Below, piece after piece: positions 45,536-62,100 of a stretch of 64,000 nucleotides of DNA (positions within the stretch are counted from its first letter, which is position 1; the number at the start of each line of letters is the position of its first letter). The notes beneath the pieces were generated by a model. The model saw nothing but the letters and a program-made list of their open reading frames with translations, searched no databases and had not been told where the DNA came from. The position numbers were made by a program, and so were the translations under genes. Origin of the DNA: Calcarisporiella thermophila CBS 279.70 (taxonomy: Eukaryota; Calcarisporiellomycota). The stretch spans positions 86,370-150,369 of the forward strand of contig NW_027192195.1 of the NCBI RefSeq assembly GCF_041956535.1, written 5' to 3'.

Positions 45536-47156
45536 CTAAAGGAAAAAGTGTGTGAAAGATTTGCTCTCCTCGTGGACCCTCATCTCGCGCATCTTGAATT
45601 CGTTGAGTTCATGTTTGATCTGCTGGGCAATCAGCGGGGAGAGCCTAGCGCACGTCGCGTTTGCATCCGAGCTGCGATCGTAGAGGGTGGAGGGATACGT
45701 TTCATGCACGCTCACCGTCTCGCTAAATTGCAGGCGCCTTGAGGTGCGATCGAGGGAGGGGGCCGAGCGCGCCCGTGGGAGGGAGTGAATGTTGCCGGGG
45801 CTTAGCGTGGAACTGGTGGTGGCCGAGGAGACGGAGGAGGTGGAGGAGGGCTGGCTATTGACCACGTATGTGGTCAGCGACGACTCCGAGGAGGAGGGGC
45901 TGGCCGAAATGTCCATCTGCAAGTTGGTATTGATTTTTGGGAGAGGCATGGGCTCTGCCATCATCATGTCTCCATAATAGTGGGAAACGGGACGGCGTGA
46001 CTCAGCCAGCCGATGGCGGCGTTTGGACGAGTGCGAGCTGGAGCGGCGCTCACGGTCCTCTTTCGAAGAGTGCTGCTGACTGCTTTTGCTGTCTTTACTG
46101 CTAACGCTGCTGCGTCTATTGCCGCTGCGCGCACGCAAATCCTGCACAGAGTGCCGGCGCGGAGGCAATTTGCGCGAGTTGGGTGGAGTGGAAACGTGCG
46201 CAGCAGAGTCCTGCACGGGATGGTGCGGGTGGGAGCGGGGGATGTGGGCGTGGGTTGCGGAAGAAAGCGACGAGTGCCTGTATTGCGCCCTCCTCGACCC
46301 AGGCGAAGATCGAGAGCCCGCCGCAGGCAAGGAGGCCGAGCCGGAGGAATTGGAGGGCGAGGTAGGGGTTAAGGGGGTGGTGGGAGTGGTGGGAGTGGTA
46401 GGAGTGGTAGGAGTGGTGGGGGTCGTCGGGGTAGTAGGGGTGGCAGGCAAGGCGGGGGCAGTCGGGGTGGTGGGAGTGGGAGGTAGAGAGGCAGACGACA
46501 GCCCTTTGCGGAAGTCGGGGAGAGAGCGCGAAAAGCGGCTGAATCTCAAGCTGTGCAGAGGAGACTTCACGCCCTGCTCGCCGTCCAATTCGGCCGCCTT
46601 TTCCCCTTGTTTGGGGGTTCCTTTCCTGCTGAAGACCCGGAAAATACGCTTCACCAGCGAAGGCTTCACGGCTTCGAGGGGAGGAGCAGGCTTGTTATTA
46701 GCATCGGGGGCAGGAGCTTCGGGGGTAGATGCAGGGGGCTGCTGTTGTAAGAGATGATGGAGGGGGACGAGATCATCAGCATCGTCGTCCGAAGAGGTTT
46801 CAGAGGATGAGGTGTTGTACTCAAGGGCAGGTCCGGCTGCGGTCGTCGTGATGTCGGAAGGCTTTGAATGGGTAACGGGTGAGTTTTCTACCGCGATGGG
46901 AGATTGTACAATTATATCGTCGCTGTTTTTATCGCGCACCTCGATTTTCGGGGTGCCACCGACCTTTGGGAAAGCATCGCAGGGCTGATAAACAAAACAT
47001 CATGTAAATAAAAAAAAGGTATGACAAATGCATAGACGTCATATTTACATCACGAGCAGAAAGCGTAGGTGGATATACGAATCCATCAGCGGCAACGGCT
47101 CTATCAGATGGGAGGAGAATATCCTGTGTACGAGCAACAGCAACAGTAGCGGCCAT
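45536..47156 (-). CDS. Ser/Pro-rich regulatory-type protein with conserved C terminus
   Basis: Exons 47156-47049 and 46984-45536 (64-bp intron) encode 518 aa. Most of it is disordered: Ser, Pro, Thr, Arg and His-rich, with a pure TPT/TTP run at about residues 190-215 (a 9-nt tandem repeat in the DNA). The last 65 residues are ordered-looking: LQFSETVSVHETYPSTLYDR, then ARLSPLIAQQIKHELNEFK and MREMRVHEESKSFTHFF. I have the impression that this end recurs in fungal cell-polarity or phosphatase-regulator proteins but cannot name it securely. There are many SP/TP and RxxS sites for kinases. The antisense strand carries a spurious open frame caused by the repeat. Confidence 0.78.
46371..46485. repeat. 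Coding 9-nt minisatellite (Thr-Pro-Thr repeats)
   Basis: Units of the type ggtgggagt/ggtaggagt (+ strand) are repeated about eight to ten times with small changes. They encode TPT/TTP on the minus-strand gene. Likely variable in length between strains. Confidence 0.75.
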
Positions 47157-47854
47157 GATTAGATGATTGGAGGCGGATTAGATTGAGAATTAAGGCTGGA
47201 TAAGATTAAGAGACTTGAGCAGGAAAGGCAGGCTGCAATAACAATGGGAGGGGAAATTAACACAGGAAATGACGAGGAGAATTAAGAGAATTAGAGAGGA
47301 ATGGGGCGATAAATAATAGATAAAGACGTGGGGATTAGCCTGGAGAAAAAAAGAGACTACAGCGAGGGGAAGTGGCAAAGGAATGGAAGCAAGGCAGAGA
47401 GATTAAGGTTAAGAGAACCAGTTTAGCTGCTCTCTCTCACACCAATACTGTACTGTAGGCTAAAAAACGAGAGGGTGTGAAGAGAGATGACAGGATAAAA
47501 AGGACCAGGAAAAATATAACAAGAGGGAGGAACAGGATAAAAAAAGCAAAGAGCAGCTCCACAATAAATTAATTTAACTCGGTACGACCTCATCACAAAA
47601 AATAAGACCTAGTTCTATTTTCCAGGTCCGCTCCTGAGACCTCCCAATTTCCCCATCCCGAGACAACGTCATTCGCAAGGAGCGTGGCGTGCAAGTGGCG
47701 ACAGCGGTTTGTCATATCGGTTTGCCCAGCAATGCCGCTAAGGTTTTCCCACCGCCCGCCTTATATAAAGGCTTTATTCGCCCGCTCGCCGGGAATGGAT
47801 TGCTAAGGGATCCCGTCCCCCACTGATATCTCTCCCGTCTGGTTTCATCCCAAT
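47157..47854. other. Divergent promoter region
   Basis: It lies between the Ser/Pro-rich gene (-) and a possible small gene (+). A strong TATA box is at 47761-47770. No further gene was seen. Confidence 0.55.
47761..47770 (+). promoter_or_regulatory. TATA box before the small membrane peptide gene
   Basis: ttatataaag is placed 85-94 bp before the ATG at 47855 and is flanked by GC-rich DNA. It is the clearest core-promoter element in the window. Confidence 0.55.
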
Positions 47855-48022
47855 ATGCCGTCACAGCGTCCCCAAGAAGCGGCTCCGCAATCGCTTCTAT
47901 TTAATCTACGTGTTCTTCTGGCCGTGGCCATTGTCTTTCTACTGATTCTCATGGCTCCGCCGCGCCCTTCGATCCTAGCCCACAGGTCTTCCTCTATTTC
48001 TGTTGACTCGGATAAATTCTAG
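47855..48022 (+). CDS. Possible 55-aa single-pass membrane peptide
   Basis: A short open frame starts at the first ATG after a strong TATA box. Residues about 14-34 form one hydrophobic span (LLFNLRVLLAVAIVFLLILM). A polar N terminus and a short Ser-rich tail flank it. Codon use is GC-rich compared with the AT-rich DNA that follows. I do not recognise a family. It could be a complete small protein or the first exon of a longer gene, although no downstream exon is visible. The support is the promoter, position and composition. Confidence 0.42.
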   Translation: MPSQRPQEAAPQSLLFNLRVLLAVAIVFLLILMAPPRPSILAHRSSSISVDSDKF

Positions 48023-50014
48023 ATCATTGTATCATTTAGCTATTCAATCGAGCTGCGATTATCCCCATCACCTCTACGTGAATTGCATTTTTTTTTTCAC
48101 TCACATATACCGTGCGATATTTTATTTATTTCTATAGTTGTTCCTCTAACCATTCTTGTAAACTATTATGTATTTACTTTGAACAACTCTCCATCGCTGT
48201 TACTGGGATTATAAACATTTGTTTATTTATTGAATCATCGTTGCGAATGCATCCAACAATTTTTTGGAGAAGAGAAATTAGCAGCGTTATACTCTTAATG
48301 CTCTAGGCGTAATATAATACAATAGATACAATAATAAGTAATATCTAGCGGAAGCATGTATCATTCGCATTTTCGCGAAAGCATCGACAGCAAAGCGTCA
48401 AATGATACCTGCGGATAAGGCCAACATAATGGCTGCAACCAGAGCTAGTTAGAGTAAGAATACCCGGCCCACTTCGGAAAGCTCTATTGCCCATATACAA
48501 ATCAGAAGAGGGCTAATGCGCCAAGAGACCATTCACGCTATTCCTTGTCAAAATTTCGTGAACGTGAGAGTCAGACTTGAACCAAGAGGCTGGATGAAAG
48601 CTAAGTATCCTTAGACGACTTCTTTGATATCGTGGCTTAGTGCAAATAATGTACTCGAACAATGGCCGCAAAGTTGAGGATTAAATATGGATATAATCAA
48701 CTACGATTCTGTGCAGTGCTTGCAGCTACCTCAATCGGCATAAAAGAAAGTCTTTGTTTACGCATGCACTTGCATACATAATGGGATATATGACTATAAA
48801 ATGGCATTAGATGCATTGCAATACCATTTTGGATATATTTACCAAGTTAGTGAAAGACTGACAAAAAACCGAGCTAAAACTAATGTAGAGCAAAGCTTAG
48901 GGAGGGGGGGAGGAGGGGAAGGTGTGAGTAAGACCCCATGGATGAATGGATCAACTGAATGCCAACGCTTCTTTTGCAATCGCCATTTTGCCAAGTGATA
49001 CAAATAAAATCGGATTAATTTATGACATTTCTTTACCAAAATTATTCCACTAATGCTTTGGCGACAAAAAGTGAATAAGACAAGGTCCTTTTCATCTCTG
49101 TTCCACTGGTCGGAACCCTTTCTGAAACGGCTCGTCCCGCTTCCATCCATTAGGCCCCTGCCACATAGGTCCTTAAACCTTCAGCGTCCCATCTTATGTA
49201 CACTTAGAAGAGATTGAAATCCCCGTAGCTCATAAAATGGTGCAAAAAGGCCAGTCAATCCATAGATGAACACCTTGAACCCTTTCACTGTGTAATGCCA
49301 AGTTTATGGATTATGATGTAAAGTCGAATCTTCAGTTGGTGTTCCCGTTATCTTTGTAAAAATTAGTCGCACAAAGAATATTGCGTTAAACGAACGTAAG
49401 GTGTGCTCCTGGAATGTAACCTATTCAATTATATAGGCGACAGTCTCACAAAAGTTTCCATTCCGTTGCGAATTTATCCGCTTGATGGAATAGCGCCAGT
49501 TGTACCAGGTTGGGGAAAAGTTTACTATATGCAGCTCAATTAGGTGGGTTTTATTTCGGAAAATGGAACCAGGTATTATCCTTCAAATGGCAAAAATATA
49601 CAGTGGGTCACAGGTAATATCCCCCTGAAAAAAAAAAAGAGATAGCGACACCTCCCAATATCCCTAACCTATCCATTCTTCCGGTTTGATGTTGGAAGGA
49701 GTTCAAGAATGACGTTGGGGGGAATGAGTCAACCCCGCCGAATACTGCGCAATCGATCAGGGTGTAAGAAATCCATGCATTGTGAAAAATAGTTCGAGGG
49801 GGAGGGGGAGGGGGAGAGATGGTCTGGAGGACAATTTTTGTATATTTTACCAAGCCTTTTTTGTGGAAAAAAAAGTCAAAAACTATAGGAATACATCAAG
49901 AATAAAAAAATGAATGGGCAGAGAAGGGAACATATGATATATATAACTGCACAGCTTTGTATATAGGAGAGTGTCTAAATCCAATGAGTTTCCTCACCAT
50001 GGTGTATATTTTCT
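48023..50014. other. 2-kb AT-rich region, no gene seen
   Basis: Open frames here are short and lack motifs. A simple GGGGA-type repeat lies near 49795-49815. No RNA gene was recognised. Confidence 0.55.
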
Positions 50015-51208
<1,194 letters not shown>

Positions 51209-51997
51209 TATGCTTATGAATTCGTGAGTGGAAACGGTTTGAGAAGTCGAGAATGAAAAAAAAAAGAAGAGGAGTAAGCAGACTACGGAATGAAAGAGCA
51301 AAAAAAAAAAAGCTGAAGGCCTTATGTAAATAAATATATGGCCAACCGTGGGAAATTTGGCCAAAGAATATCCCTCCGTAGAAAACATCCAGTGATTGGG
51401 TCGTTTCTGAAAATTTCAGTCAAACTTTTATCCACGAGCATTTAATTAGAGATTTCAAAGTAAAACTGCGGGCCTTCAAACCAGGAAGGTCATAATGCAT
51501 CGATTTATCTTGTGCCATTTCGGAGGTTATGACTATAGGGGGAATGCGAGAGAAGCGCGGAAAAACCGAGAAAAACTTTTGTCACAAGTGTGAGCGCCTC
51601 GGGCCAATGGGGCCGGGCTAAGGTGCAGCATCTTATTAAGTATTAACCTGCTGAGCATTAGGCAGCGGCTGCTGCGGGTAATCTTGGGAGACGTGGGAAA
51701 TTTACGAGGGAAACCCGCTGCGGGCCAAGGTCTGCGATCGGTCATTGTCTAATCACGCCGGCCGATACACAGCGCAACGCCACACAGCACCAAGTTGCGG
51801 CATCTTTCTCCCCGCATTAAGCGCACGCTCCTAGCAAAGGCCTTCTTTCTTCCTAATGAGATTCATATGGGACATGATGCAACCGAAACTTAAGCTTAAT
51901 CGCGACCATGATGAAATTGATCCAGCCACAGCTACAGTCACGAAAATATTCCTACTCAACCCAACTCTATTTCGTCCACTTCCCTATCTAGATATTT
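51209..51997. other. Divergent promoter region
   Basis: Between HPD (-) and the small basic protein (+). A TA-rich element (taaatatatgg) near 51330-51341 may serve HPD. No gene was seen. Confidence 0.55.
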
Positions 51998-52623
51998 ATG
52001 ACTGAGCCGCCACCGCCTGGAACATCCTCTAGCGCGCTGACCTCCTCTTCCCTCTCCGCACCGCCATCCTTATCGGATCTTCAAAGAGGCCCACCGCAAT
52101 CACATGATCATCCCAATCATGGGGGTTCAGAATTGCCGCGCATTCATCCCTATGTCCGCAGGCGACCTCTGTCTTCGGCAAGCCGACTCGAGGAGAAGAT
52201 AATGCCGTCTGAAGAGCTTATCGGCACAAATCCATACCCTGCCCTAAACATCGGCAGCCCGACGAGTTCCAGCAGTGCATCTCATCCTGCAAGAAAATCT
52301 GGGCAATACGATAGGTTGGAATCGAGGCAAAATTCATCGGCCCAAGTTAAAGACACGAAGAAAAAATCTGCGATGCCACTGCCGAAAAAACCCAAACCTG
52401 AACCCAAAGTACTATTTCACCGAATAGGCCCAGGTGTGAGCACTGAGCGTGCGCAGAAGAGCTTGCAAGTGCAGTATCGACATATGGCTGGAAATGCCGC
52501 TGTAAGTAATTTGTTTTCCACTCTCGCTTTCGCGCTTTGCTTCTCATATCATATGTATTGTATAAGGCTCTCGCGCGGAAAGAAAAAGAAGAAGAGGCCC
52601 TTAAACGAAGGCGCAATAGATAG
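51998..52623 (+). CDS. Unrecognised 186-aa Pro/Ser-rich basic protein
   Basis: Exons 51998-52501 and 52567-52623 (65-bp intron, phase 0). The first 130 residues are disordered (Pro/Ser-rich). The last 55 form a basic helical end: PKKPKPEPKVLFHRIGPGVS, then YRHMAGNAAALARKEKEEE and KRRRNR. I do not recognise it. A nuclear protein with one conserved C-terminal helix is a guess. It converges with the USP48-like gene. Without the intron the frame would run on for 60 codons of unrelated sequence. Confidence 0.65.
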
Positions 52624-52857
52624 TTTTCTTTCTTACGGGTTATGGTCGGGATTCCGCCTACATCACTCTCCTATAATGTGAAATAGGGTTGTATATAGAG
52701 CAAAATCAATAAAGAATATTGTGTTATATGCAAGAAAAGAGTTAAGAGTAATTGTACAGTTGATATTCAAAGAAATAATGCGGTGTTATAAAGAAACGAA
52801 CTCAAGTGATGAGGTTAATGTACAAGAAAATACTTCTGAGGTTAAAGAAGCGCTCTT

Positions 52858-55800
52858 TCAGTCCAAGACAAAAGGCATGCTTATGCTATGGCCCATAAGA
52901 TTTGTGCCTATTTGTAAGGATATCAGCCAATCTCAATATCAAATATCTATATTGGCAAACGAAGTCGAGCTTACCTTTGAACCCAGCTTCCCCGTCATCT
53001 GAGCGCTCTAAATCATCTACATCAAAAAGAATAGCGTTCGCTCATGTCTAGCCAACTATCGTCCTCCAAGGGAATACTATTACCCACCTTTCTCAAGCCA
53101 TTGCTCCTCGGCATTCTCCCCTTCACATTCGAACACGACCAAGTCCATGCATGCATTGGGCAGGATGCCCAGCTCTTCTATTGTCGCCTCATTCTCACTA
53201 AGCTCTATGCCATTATGAAAGAGACGCTGATAGAGAGGATTGACGCGAAGTTTCTCCATAATCTATTGGTTCAGAGGAATGGACGCAAAAAACAAGAACG
53301 TTATTGTCGAGTACCCCCCTAAAAAAATGCATCCTAGAACATTACCTTCACACGGAGATCCTTCACTGTATTCTTTTTGCTCACTACAATTTTCCACTTC
53401 CTTGCGGAGATCACACTTTCGCCGGATTTAATCCTCTTGGAGCGGCGCAATAGTAGATCTGGGGTAGTCAGCGACTCCGAGTTGCGTTTACTTTGGCGAC
53501 GTGTATTCAATGCCACATCTTCTTCTATCTCCATCCCATTTGCAGTTGTCTCTTCTTTACTGCATTTAGCTTCTATCTGAATTGCAGGGGTGCAAGTCTT
53601 GACCGGTTCGCTTTCGCGTTCAAGGAACTTCTTAATCTTTCGTACATATATAACGGTCTCGCTGAAGTCAAGCATCCTAAACAAAGAGAAAATGGTGGTG
53701 AACAAGACAGTTTCTTGGCAAGTTCCATCCAACGAATCATCACCTTTTCAAACGACAATCCTCACATACTTCAGGTTTGCTCGAGTACTTCACCGCCACA
53801 TCCCCATCCTCGTCAATCTCACTCATCTTGACTACCCTGATCTCCGGTCCACCTCCGTAGAACTTATGCAGTTCCCGCCACTCGTTAATGCCAATGGCAT
53901 TAAATATGTCCTTGCGATCCTCCTCTTCATTAAAGTTATATACAATTCCGCCATGCTCACACACAAATCTGTCATGATGGATAGCGTAGGGACGAGGATA
54001 TACGTCTGGTTGATTTATAAAGTTTCGCCATTGCCGCATGAAGTCTAAGATTGGATACACATTGAGCTTTAATCGGATACCAGGGAAAGGGATATGCAAA
54101 CGTGTGCAAATGTATACCTTTGGCAATCAAGTAATATTCGCGATTCAGCAATAGATTGCCAATCGTCTTGCCCCCGCTACCACTTACGATTGACTTCAAT
54201 TGTAGCTAAAGCACGTTGAGAAGTAGCAATGAATTCGAGATTTGAATAGAGATGCAACAAAATTCGATTACCTTTTCCCTCTCTGCTTGTTCCATGACCT
54301 CTTTATTCTCATCTAGGATTGCATCTCGTTCTTGTGTGCAGAGTTTACAAATCTCAGTCCGCTCACTAAAGGACTGATAGCCAGAAAAGAGGCTAACCAA
54401 TCTTTCGTGTGCCTGCTGTGAAATCAACTTGCGCCTTGATTCATCATCATTCAGCTGGTCATGGGCACAATATACATCGGACCGCCAAGGCTCGTGATCC
54501 GGGCCAGGATCTGTCATGGAATGCATCGGGTGGAATTTGGGAATTCTTTTAAGCCATTCTGGTAGAATTGTATTCCATTGAAGTTACAGGGTCTCTCATG
54601 AGTGCATCAATTGGCATCCTTACCACTTAACCACAATTTTGAAATCCAATACTGATTCTGGCTTTTCAGCCGCAATAATTTTTTAAATTCGTCTAAATCT
54701 TCTTGATGTCGAATGGCGTACAATTTGTCTTGGGCGAGAAAGTGGAGAAAACGTCAAATCAGGCATCGAGATTAATTAGGAAAGAGAGGGGGAGCATACC
54801 ATTAAAAGTATTGCGCACGCATTCCAAACAAAGATCCTTGTTGGTTAATTTTGGCTCACAGCTATACCCATAGTCTTGGAAGAGCCTTTCGGCTGCAGCC
54901 TAAAATGACGAGAATTGTGAGATCAAAAACTCCTGTTGAGTCGAAAACTCATGTTGTTTAAACTTCATACTTTGCGAACGCGTTTCGCTTCTTCAAGCAT
55001 CTCTAAACTTAATCCACCATGCTCGCAAACAATCGACTGATTATCAAATACCTTGCTCGTAATAGCAGTAGGATCGGGTACAAACTGCACTTCTTCCAGT
55101 TCCTTGTCTCGGTCCGGCATTTCCTGGCACAAGTTAATCACTACTGCGGATTCTTTATAGAACGATTTTAACGGATTGTTTAACCAGGCGCGAAGAGACG
55201 AAGTCGTAAAATAATAGCAGTCGTCCTAATGATATCGTATACAAGCATATGTTATATATACTCTGACTTTATAGAAAAGTTTTGGAAATGCAGACCTCGT
55301 TTGATGTCACATTCCAATCTTGGTATATAGCCTGTCTTTCTTTTAACAGTGTTTGAAAATCAGCTCGAGCCTTTTCGATCCTTTAATCAAAAGGTTAGTA
55401 TATAGGTAGATGTAGGTATAGGAGTGTAAAACAACTCACCTATTATTATACAGTATGGTTTCACTGGCTAAAGCCTTATTATCATTTTCAATTGCCTCCA
55501 CAATAAAATGCGGCGGGTATGTTTCAATTTTTTGCTTGGCACTACGCCGGACATAGGATAGCATATAGGCATTTCGAGATTTCCACCTACTTCAAAAATT
55601 ATTAGAAATCAAAATGTTTAAGAGCTTCTTTATCAGCACACTTACTTGGTTTGTGTAGGAGGGGATTTTCCTTTAGTTTTAGGTTCTCCTTTTTCGGCTT
55701 CATCGTCAGTGTCCATATTGGTATCGTCGAAATCGACCATCGTCTCCTTCCTCGCCTTCTCATCATTAATAACAAACCAGCATTTTTCCCTACAAACAAC

Positions 55801-57456
55801 ATTGTAAAGTGAGCGGGCATTGAACAATCGCATTTGTGACCTATCATCTACTTTGTGTCGAAAACATGTGCGATATAATGTCCGCCATTCGCACTATTTC
55901 CCTCATGGATCAAGACTGCGTTCAAGTCGTAAATATAGTCGCTGGGGTCCCCAGCTTGCTCTCCATGCAATTCCACAAAAGGCCACATGTCAATACTCTC
56001 ACAGAACTCAATGGTACGCTTGACTTTCTTTTTCGACATCAATTTGACGTCGTAAACAAAGCGCATTAATTGGAAGTTGAGAACCTAAACACATCAATAA
56101 AAGTACATCATCATCAACGTGGATGAATTTCTTATTTTACTTTGTCGTGCATACCGGAGGAAGCTTCGTTAGGCGGACTGAACGAGTTGCGTCTTGCTTA
56201 GAGTTGCAGTTTTCACAGAAATATTGATTCAAACCATCAAGCTTCTCTTTAGCAAGATATTCCCCCAGGCATTTCTCAAGACTAGGATTGTTCTGTAGGG
56301 GCAGTTGTAATATAATATCCATATTAAGCAGGTGCAAAAACATATGGGCAATTCAATAGGTTACTCACCTCGATATTGAGTACTATTTCAAAAAATGTCC
56401 CCTGGACTGGTGATTCAGTACCGCAATTTTCACAGCGGGTTACGTATGCGTAGCTTCCCTCAAACTGCATTCAATAATCAGTGATCCCCACCGTCTATAG
56501 AAAAATGCAATTGCAAAAGTATACCTGATCTCGAATCAAAGTTCTCAAATTCCCATTTTTCTGATTGCTGAAACGTGCATTGAGGAACGATAAAAATAGA
56601 TTGCTAAATCTAATGATATGGTTATAGGCCAGAAAGATTATCACCCGCACTCCAATCCTTATTGATAGACCGTTGGGTACTCACTCCTGAGCGTCTTGTT
56701 GTAATCCAATATCTATATTTAAACTCTCAATCAATTTGACAGGATTGTAGACATGGCTATCGCCAAGTTGAAGGGATGCAAAGAGTTTCTGGAGCTGATA
56801 ACAAACGTCATTCTAAAGATAATCATGTGGTATGGGTCAAGAATTGATATTGAGGATTATCTTGTACGTGTCTACCGACTTACTTCATCATATGAGGCGT
56901 TTGCATACATATACTCGTAGACTCCTTGACGAAAAACAGGGTTATGAAACCACACTTGAAGTTGGCTATTGACATAGCATGTTGCGCCAAGATTCTAAAA
57001 GAAGTGCTTGTTATTAAGATGTCCATCATCTCAGGATACAGAGTACACACCTTCAAACCAACAGGCAATCCTGATTCACGGCGCCTTTTATTCGGATCGT
57101 CTGTGCTTATTTGATTGGCCTTGCAATAGCGTTCGAATGCTTCTGAGTGAATTGAAGACAGTTAATCAAGTTATGCGAATACTTGAAATTGTAAAATTAC
57201 CATCGCTTTCCCAGAGATCTTGACCCAAAATGTTAAGGCAATTGGGATTGTTTTCACATTTTGGAGGACATTTCTTAGCAGTCAACGCGCCTTCCTTTCC
57301 TGTATACCGGTTGTAGCAGACCGGGAAAGGAGAATCACTATCGATCAGGCCATATGCACGCCGTACATAATGATCAGTAATCTGGTCTGCGTTGAATACG
57401 TCTTTTCCTACCCAGTTGAAGAGCTGTTGACCTGCCTTTTTCTTTAATATGGACAT
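52858..57456 (-). CDS. USP48: USP48-like ubiquitin carboxyl-terminal hydrolase
   Basis: Twenty-one exons encode 1082 aa (human USP48 is about 1035): 57456-57201, 57142-57051, 56994-56884, 56812-56685, 56609-56525, 56464-56369, 56292-56155, 56084-55852, 55789-55646, 55586-55440, 55380-55296, 55225-54971, 54899-54800, 54728-54624, 54558-54272, 54205-54118, 54044-53744, 53676-53346, 53262-53088, 53016-52975, 52907-52858. Catalytic Cys122 is in NLGATCYVN, the QQDAQEF box follows, His371 is in GGHYIAH and Asn388 in FVINDE. Two CxxC pairs form the USP zinc site. Three DUSP-like units (about 505-620, 640-755, 770-885) and a ubiquitin-like C terminus ending GFKGTNLMGH complete the match. It removes ubiquitin from targets, probably nuclear. 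The small last exons are the least certain. Confidence 0.92.
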
Positions 57457-57708
57457 AACAAGCGTTGAGCGATGAAAACGCTTATTCTTTTAGAGGAAGT
57501 TGGAACGGTGCTTTTCTCACAGTGGAGAAAAAATTGAACAGTCATAAAGCCGTCACACTAATCTTTTGCCGAAAACAAATATCCAAGACAATATCCAAGA
57601 AAGACTGGATGATACAGGGGAGAATAGAGGTAAGTTGGTCAAGAGAGCATTTGTATTAAGACATTTTATATACAGGTATTTGCATGACATAAACAATTAA
57701 GGGGCTGC

Positions 57709-58204
57709 TTAGTTTTCTCTCCAATCGAATCCACAGTCGAAGTTGCAGCACTTATAGAATGTAGTCATAGGCTCGTCGGCAGATCGGATCTGGAGCTGAC
57801 GATAGTAGGCGCGAGGATGCTCGCATTTTGGACACATCGCTTCAAGAAACAGGGTTGAGTTAACCATTCGACAGAAAGTAGTTAAATAAAAAAAAATATT
57901 AGAGATTGTACCTTCAGTTGAATCTACGTTTTTCCATGCTTCAGGACCACCCAGTACATCATCGACCTCTTTCCGTTGGAATTTGGTGCGGTTAACATAC
58001 TGTATATGAATTTAAACAATGAGAGACATCATGAATCATTGGTTAGCCAATTTGATCAAACGCATTAAGATCTCAAACAATTTGAACATGACTTACAGCC
58101 TGTTTTACGGGAAATATATAAGGACAAGTCTGGCAATAGAACTGGTTGCCATCTGCTTGATTCTGGATTAACAATAGATTACCGCACGATGGACAAAACA
58201 ACAT
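57709..58204 (-). CDS. RPC11: RNA polymerase III subunit C11 (RPC10/POLR3K)
   Basis: Exons 58204-58097, 57999-57912 and 57839-57709 encode 108 aa, the family length. The N-terminal zinc ribbon is CPSCGN...CQTCPYIF. The linker has KEVDDVLGGPEAW. The C-terminal TFIIS-like ribbon is CPKCEHPRAYY, then QIRSADEPMTTFYKCC with the acidic DE pair that promotes RNA cleavage. This subunit gives Pol III its intrinsic RNA cleavage and helps termination and reinitiation. It shares a 153-bp promoter with MCM4. Confidence 0.96.
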
Positions 58205-58357
58205 TTTAGGTATTCGTTTTACTTGTCTTATTGACGAGAGACTCGCAAAATAACAAAATAAATTTTGCAATTCGCTTCGATTCGGATCCGATTTAATTGA
58301 AACGCGAGGTGATTTAATACGCGTTTTTCTATTTTTTTTTTTCGCGATTAAATAACG
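58205..58357. promoter_or_regulatory. Bidirectional promoter with MluI cell-cycle box
   Basis: Between RPC11 (-) and MCM4 (+). ACGCGT at 58319-58324, 34 bp before the MCM4 start, matches the MCB element bound by MBF at G1/S. ACGCGA about 20 bp further upstream and tcgcga near 58342 are related half sites. MCM genes are classic MBF targets in yeasts, so cell-cycle control is inferred. Confidence 0.6.
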
Positions 58358-61930
<3,573 letters not shown>

Positions 61931-62100
61931 TTTTGTTTACTTTGTAGTAGTGTACTAGCATTTAGTTTTTAAAATAGGCAGGCAATTCAGAGTCTATAAT
62001 ACGTAGTTAAGAAATAAACAACACATCTGAATCTCAAATTCTATAGAATATACAACACAATTGGATGCACTAGAGATACATCTAGGAAAAAAAAAAGGGT

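Noticed and set aside
46086-46757. Antisense open frame of Gly/Val repeats
   Set aside because: It is the shadow of the TPT minisatellite on the opposite strand.
52721-53322. Plus-strand open frames near the end of the USP48 gene
   Set aside because: They overlap the last minus-strand exons, which match the USP48 C terminus.
54045-54117. Shorter USP48 intron ending after attaaag
   Set aside because: It is a multiple of three and leaves the wrong frame; the acceptor at 54046-54045 restores the family sequence KDFMRQWRNF.
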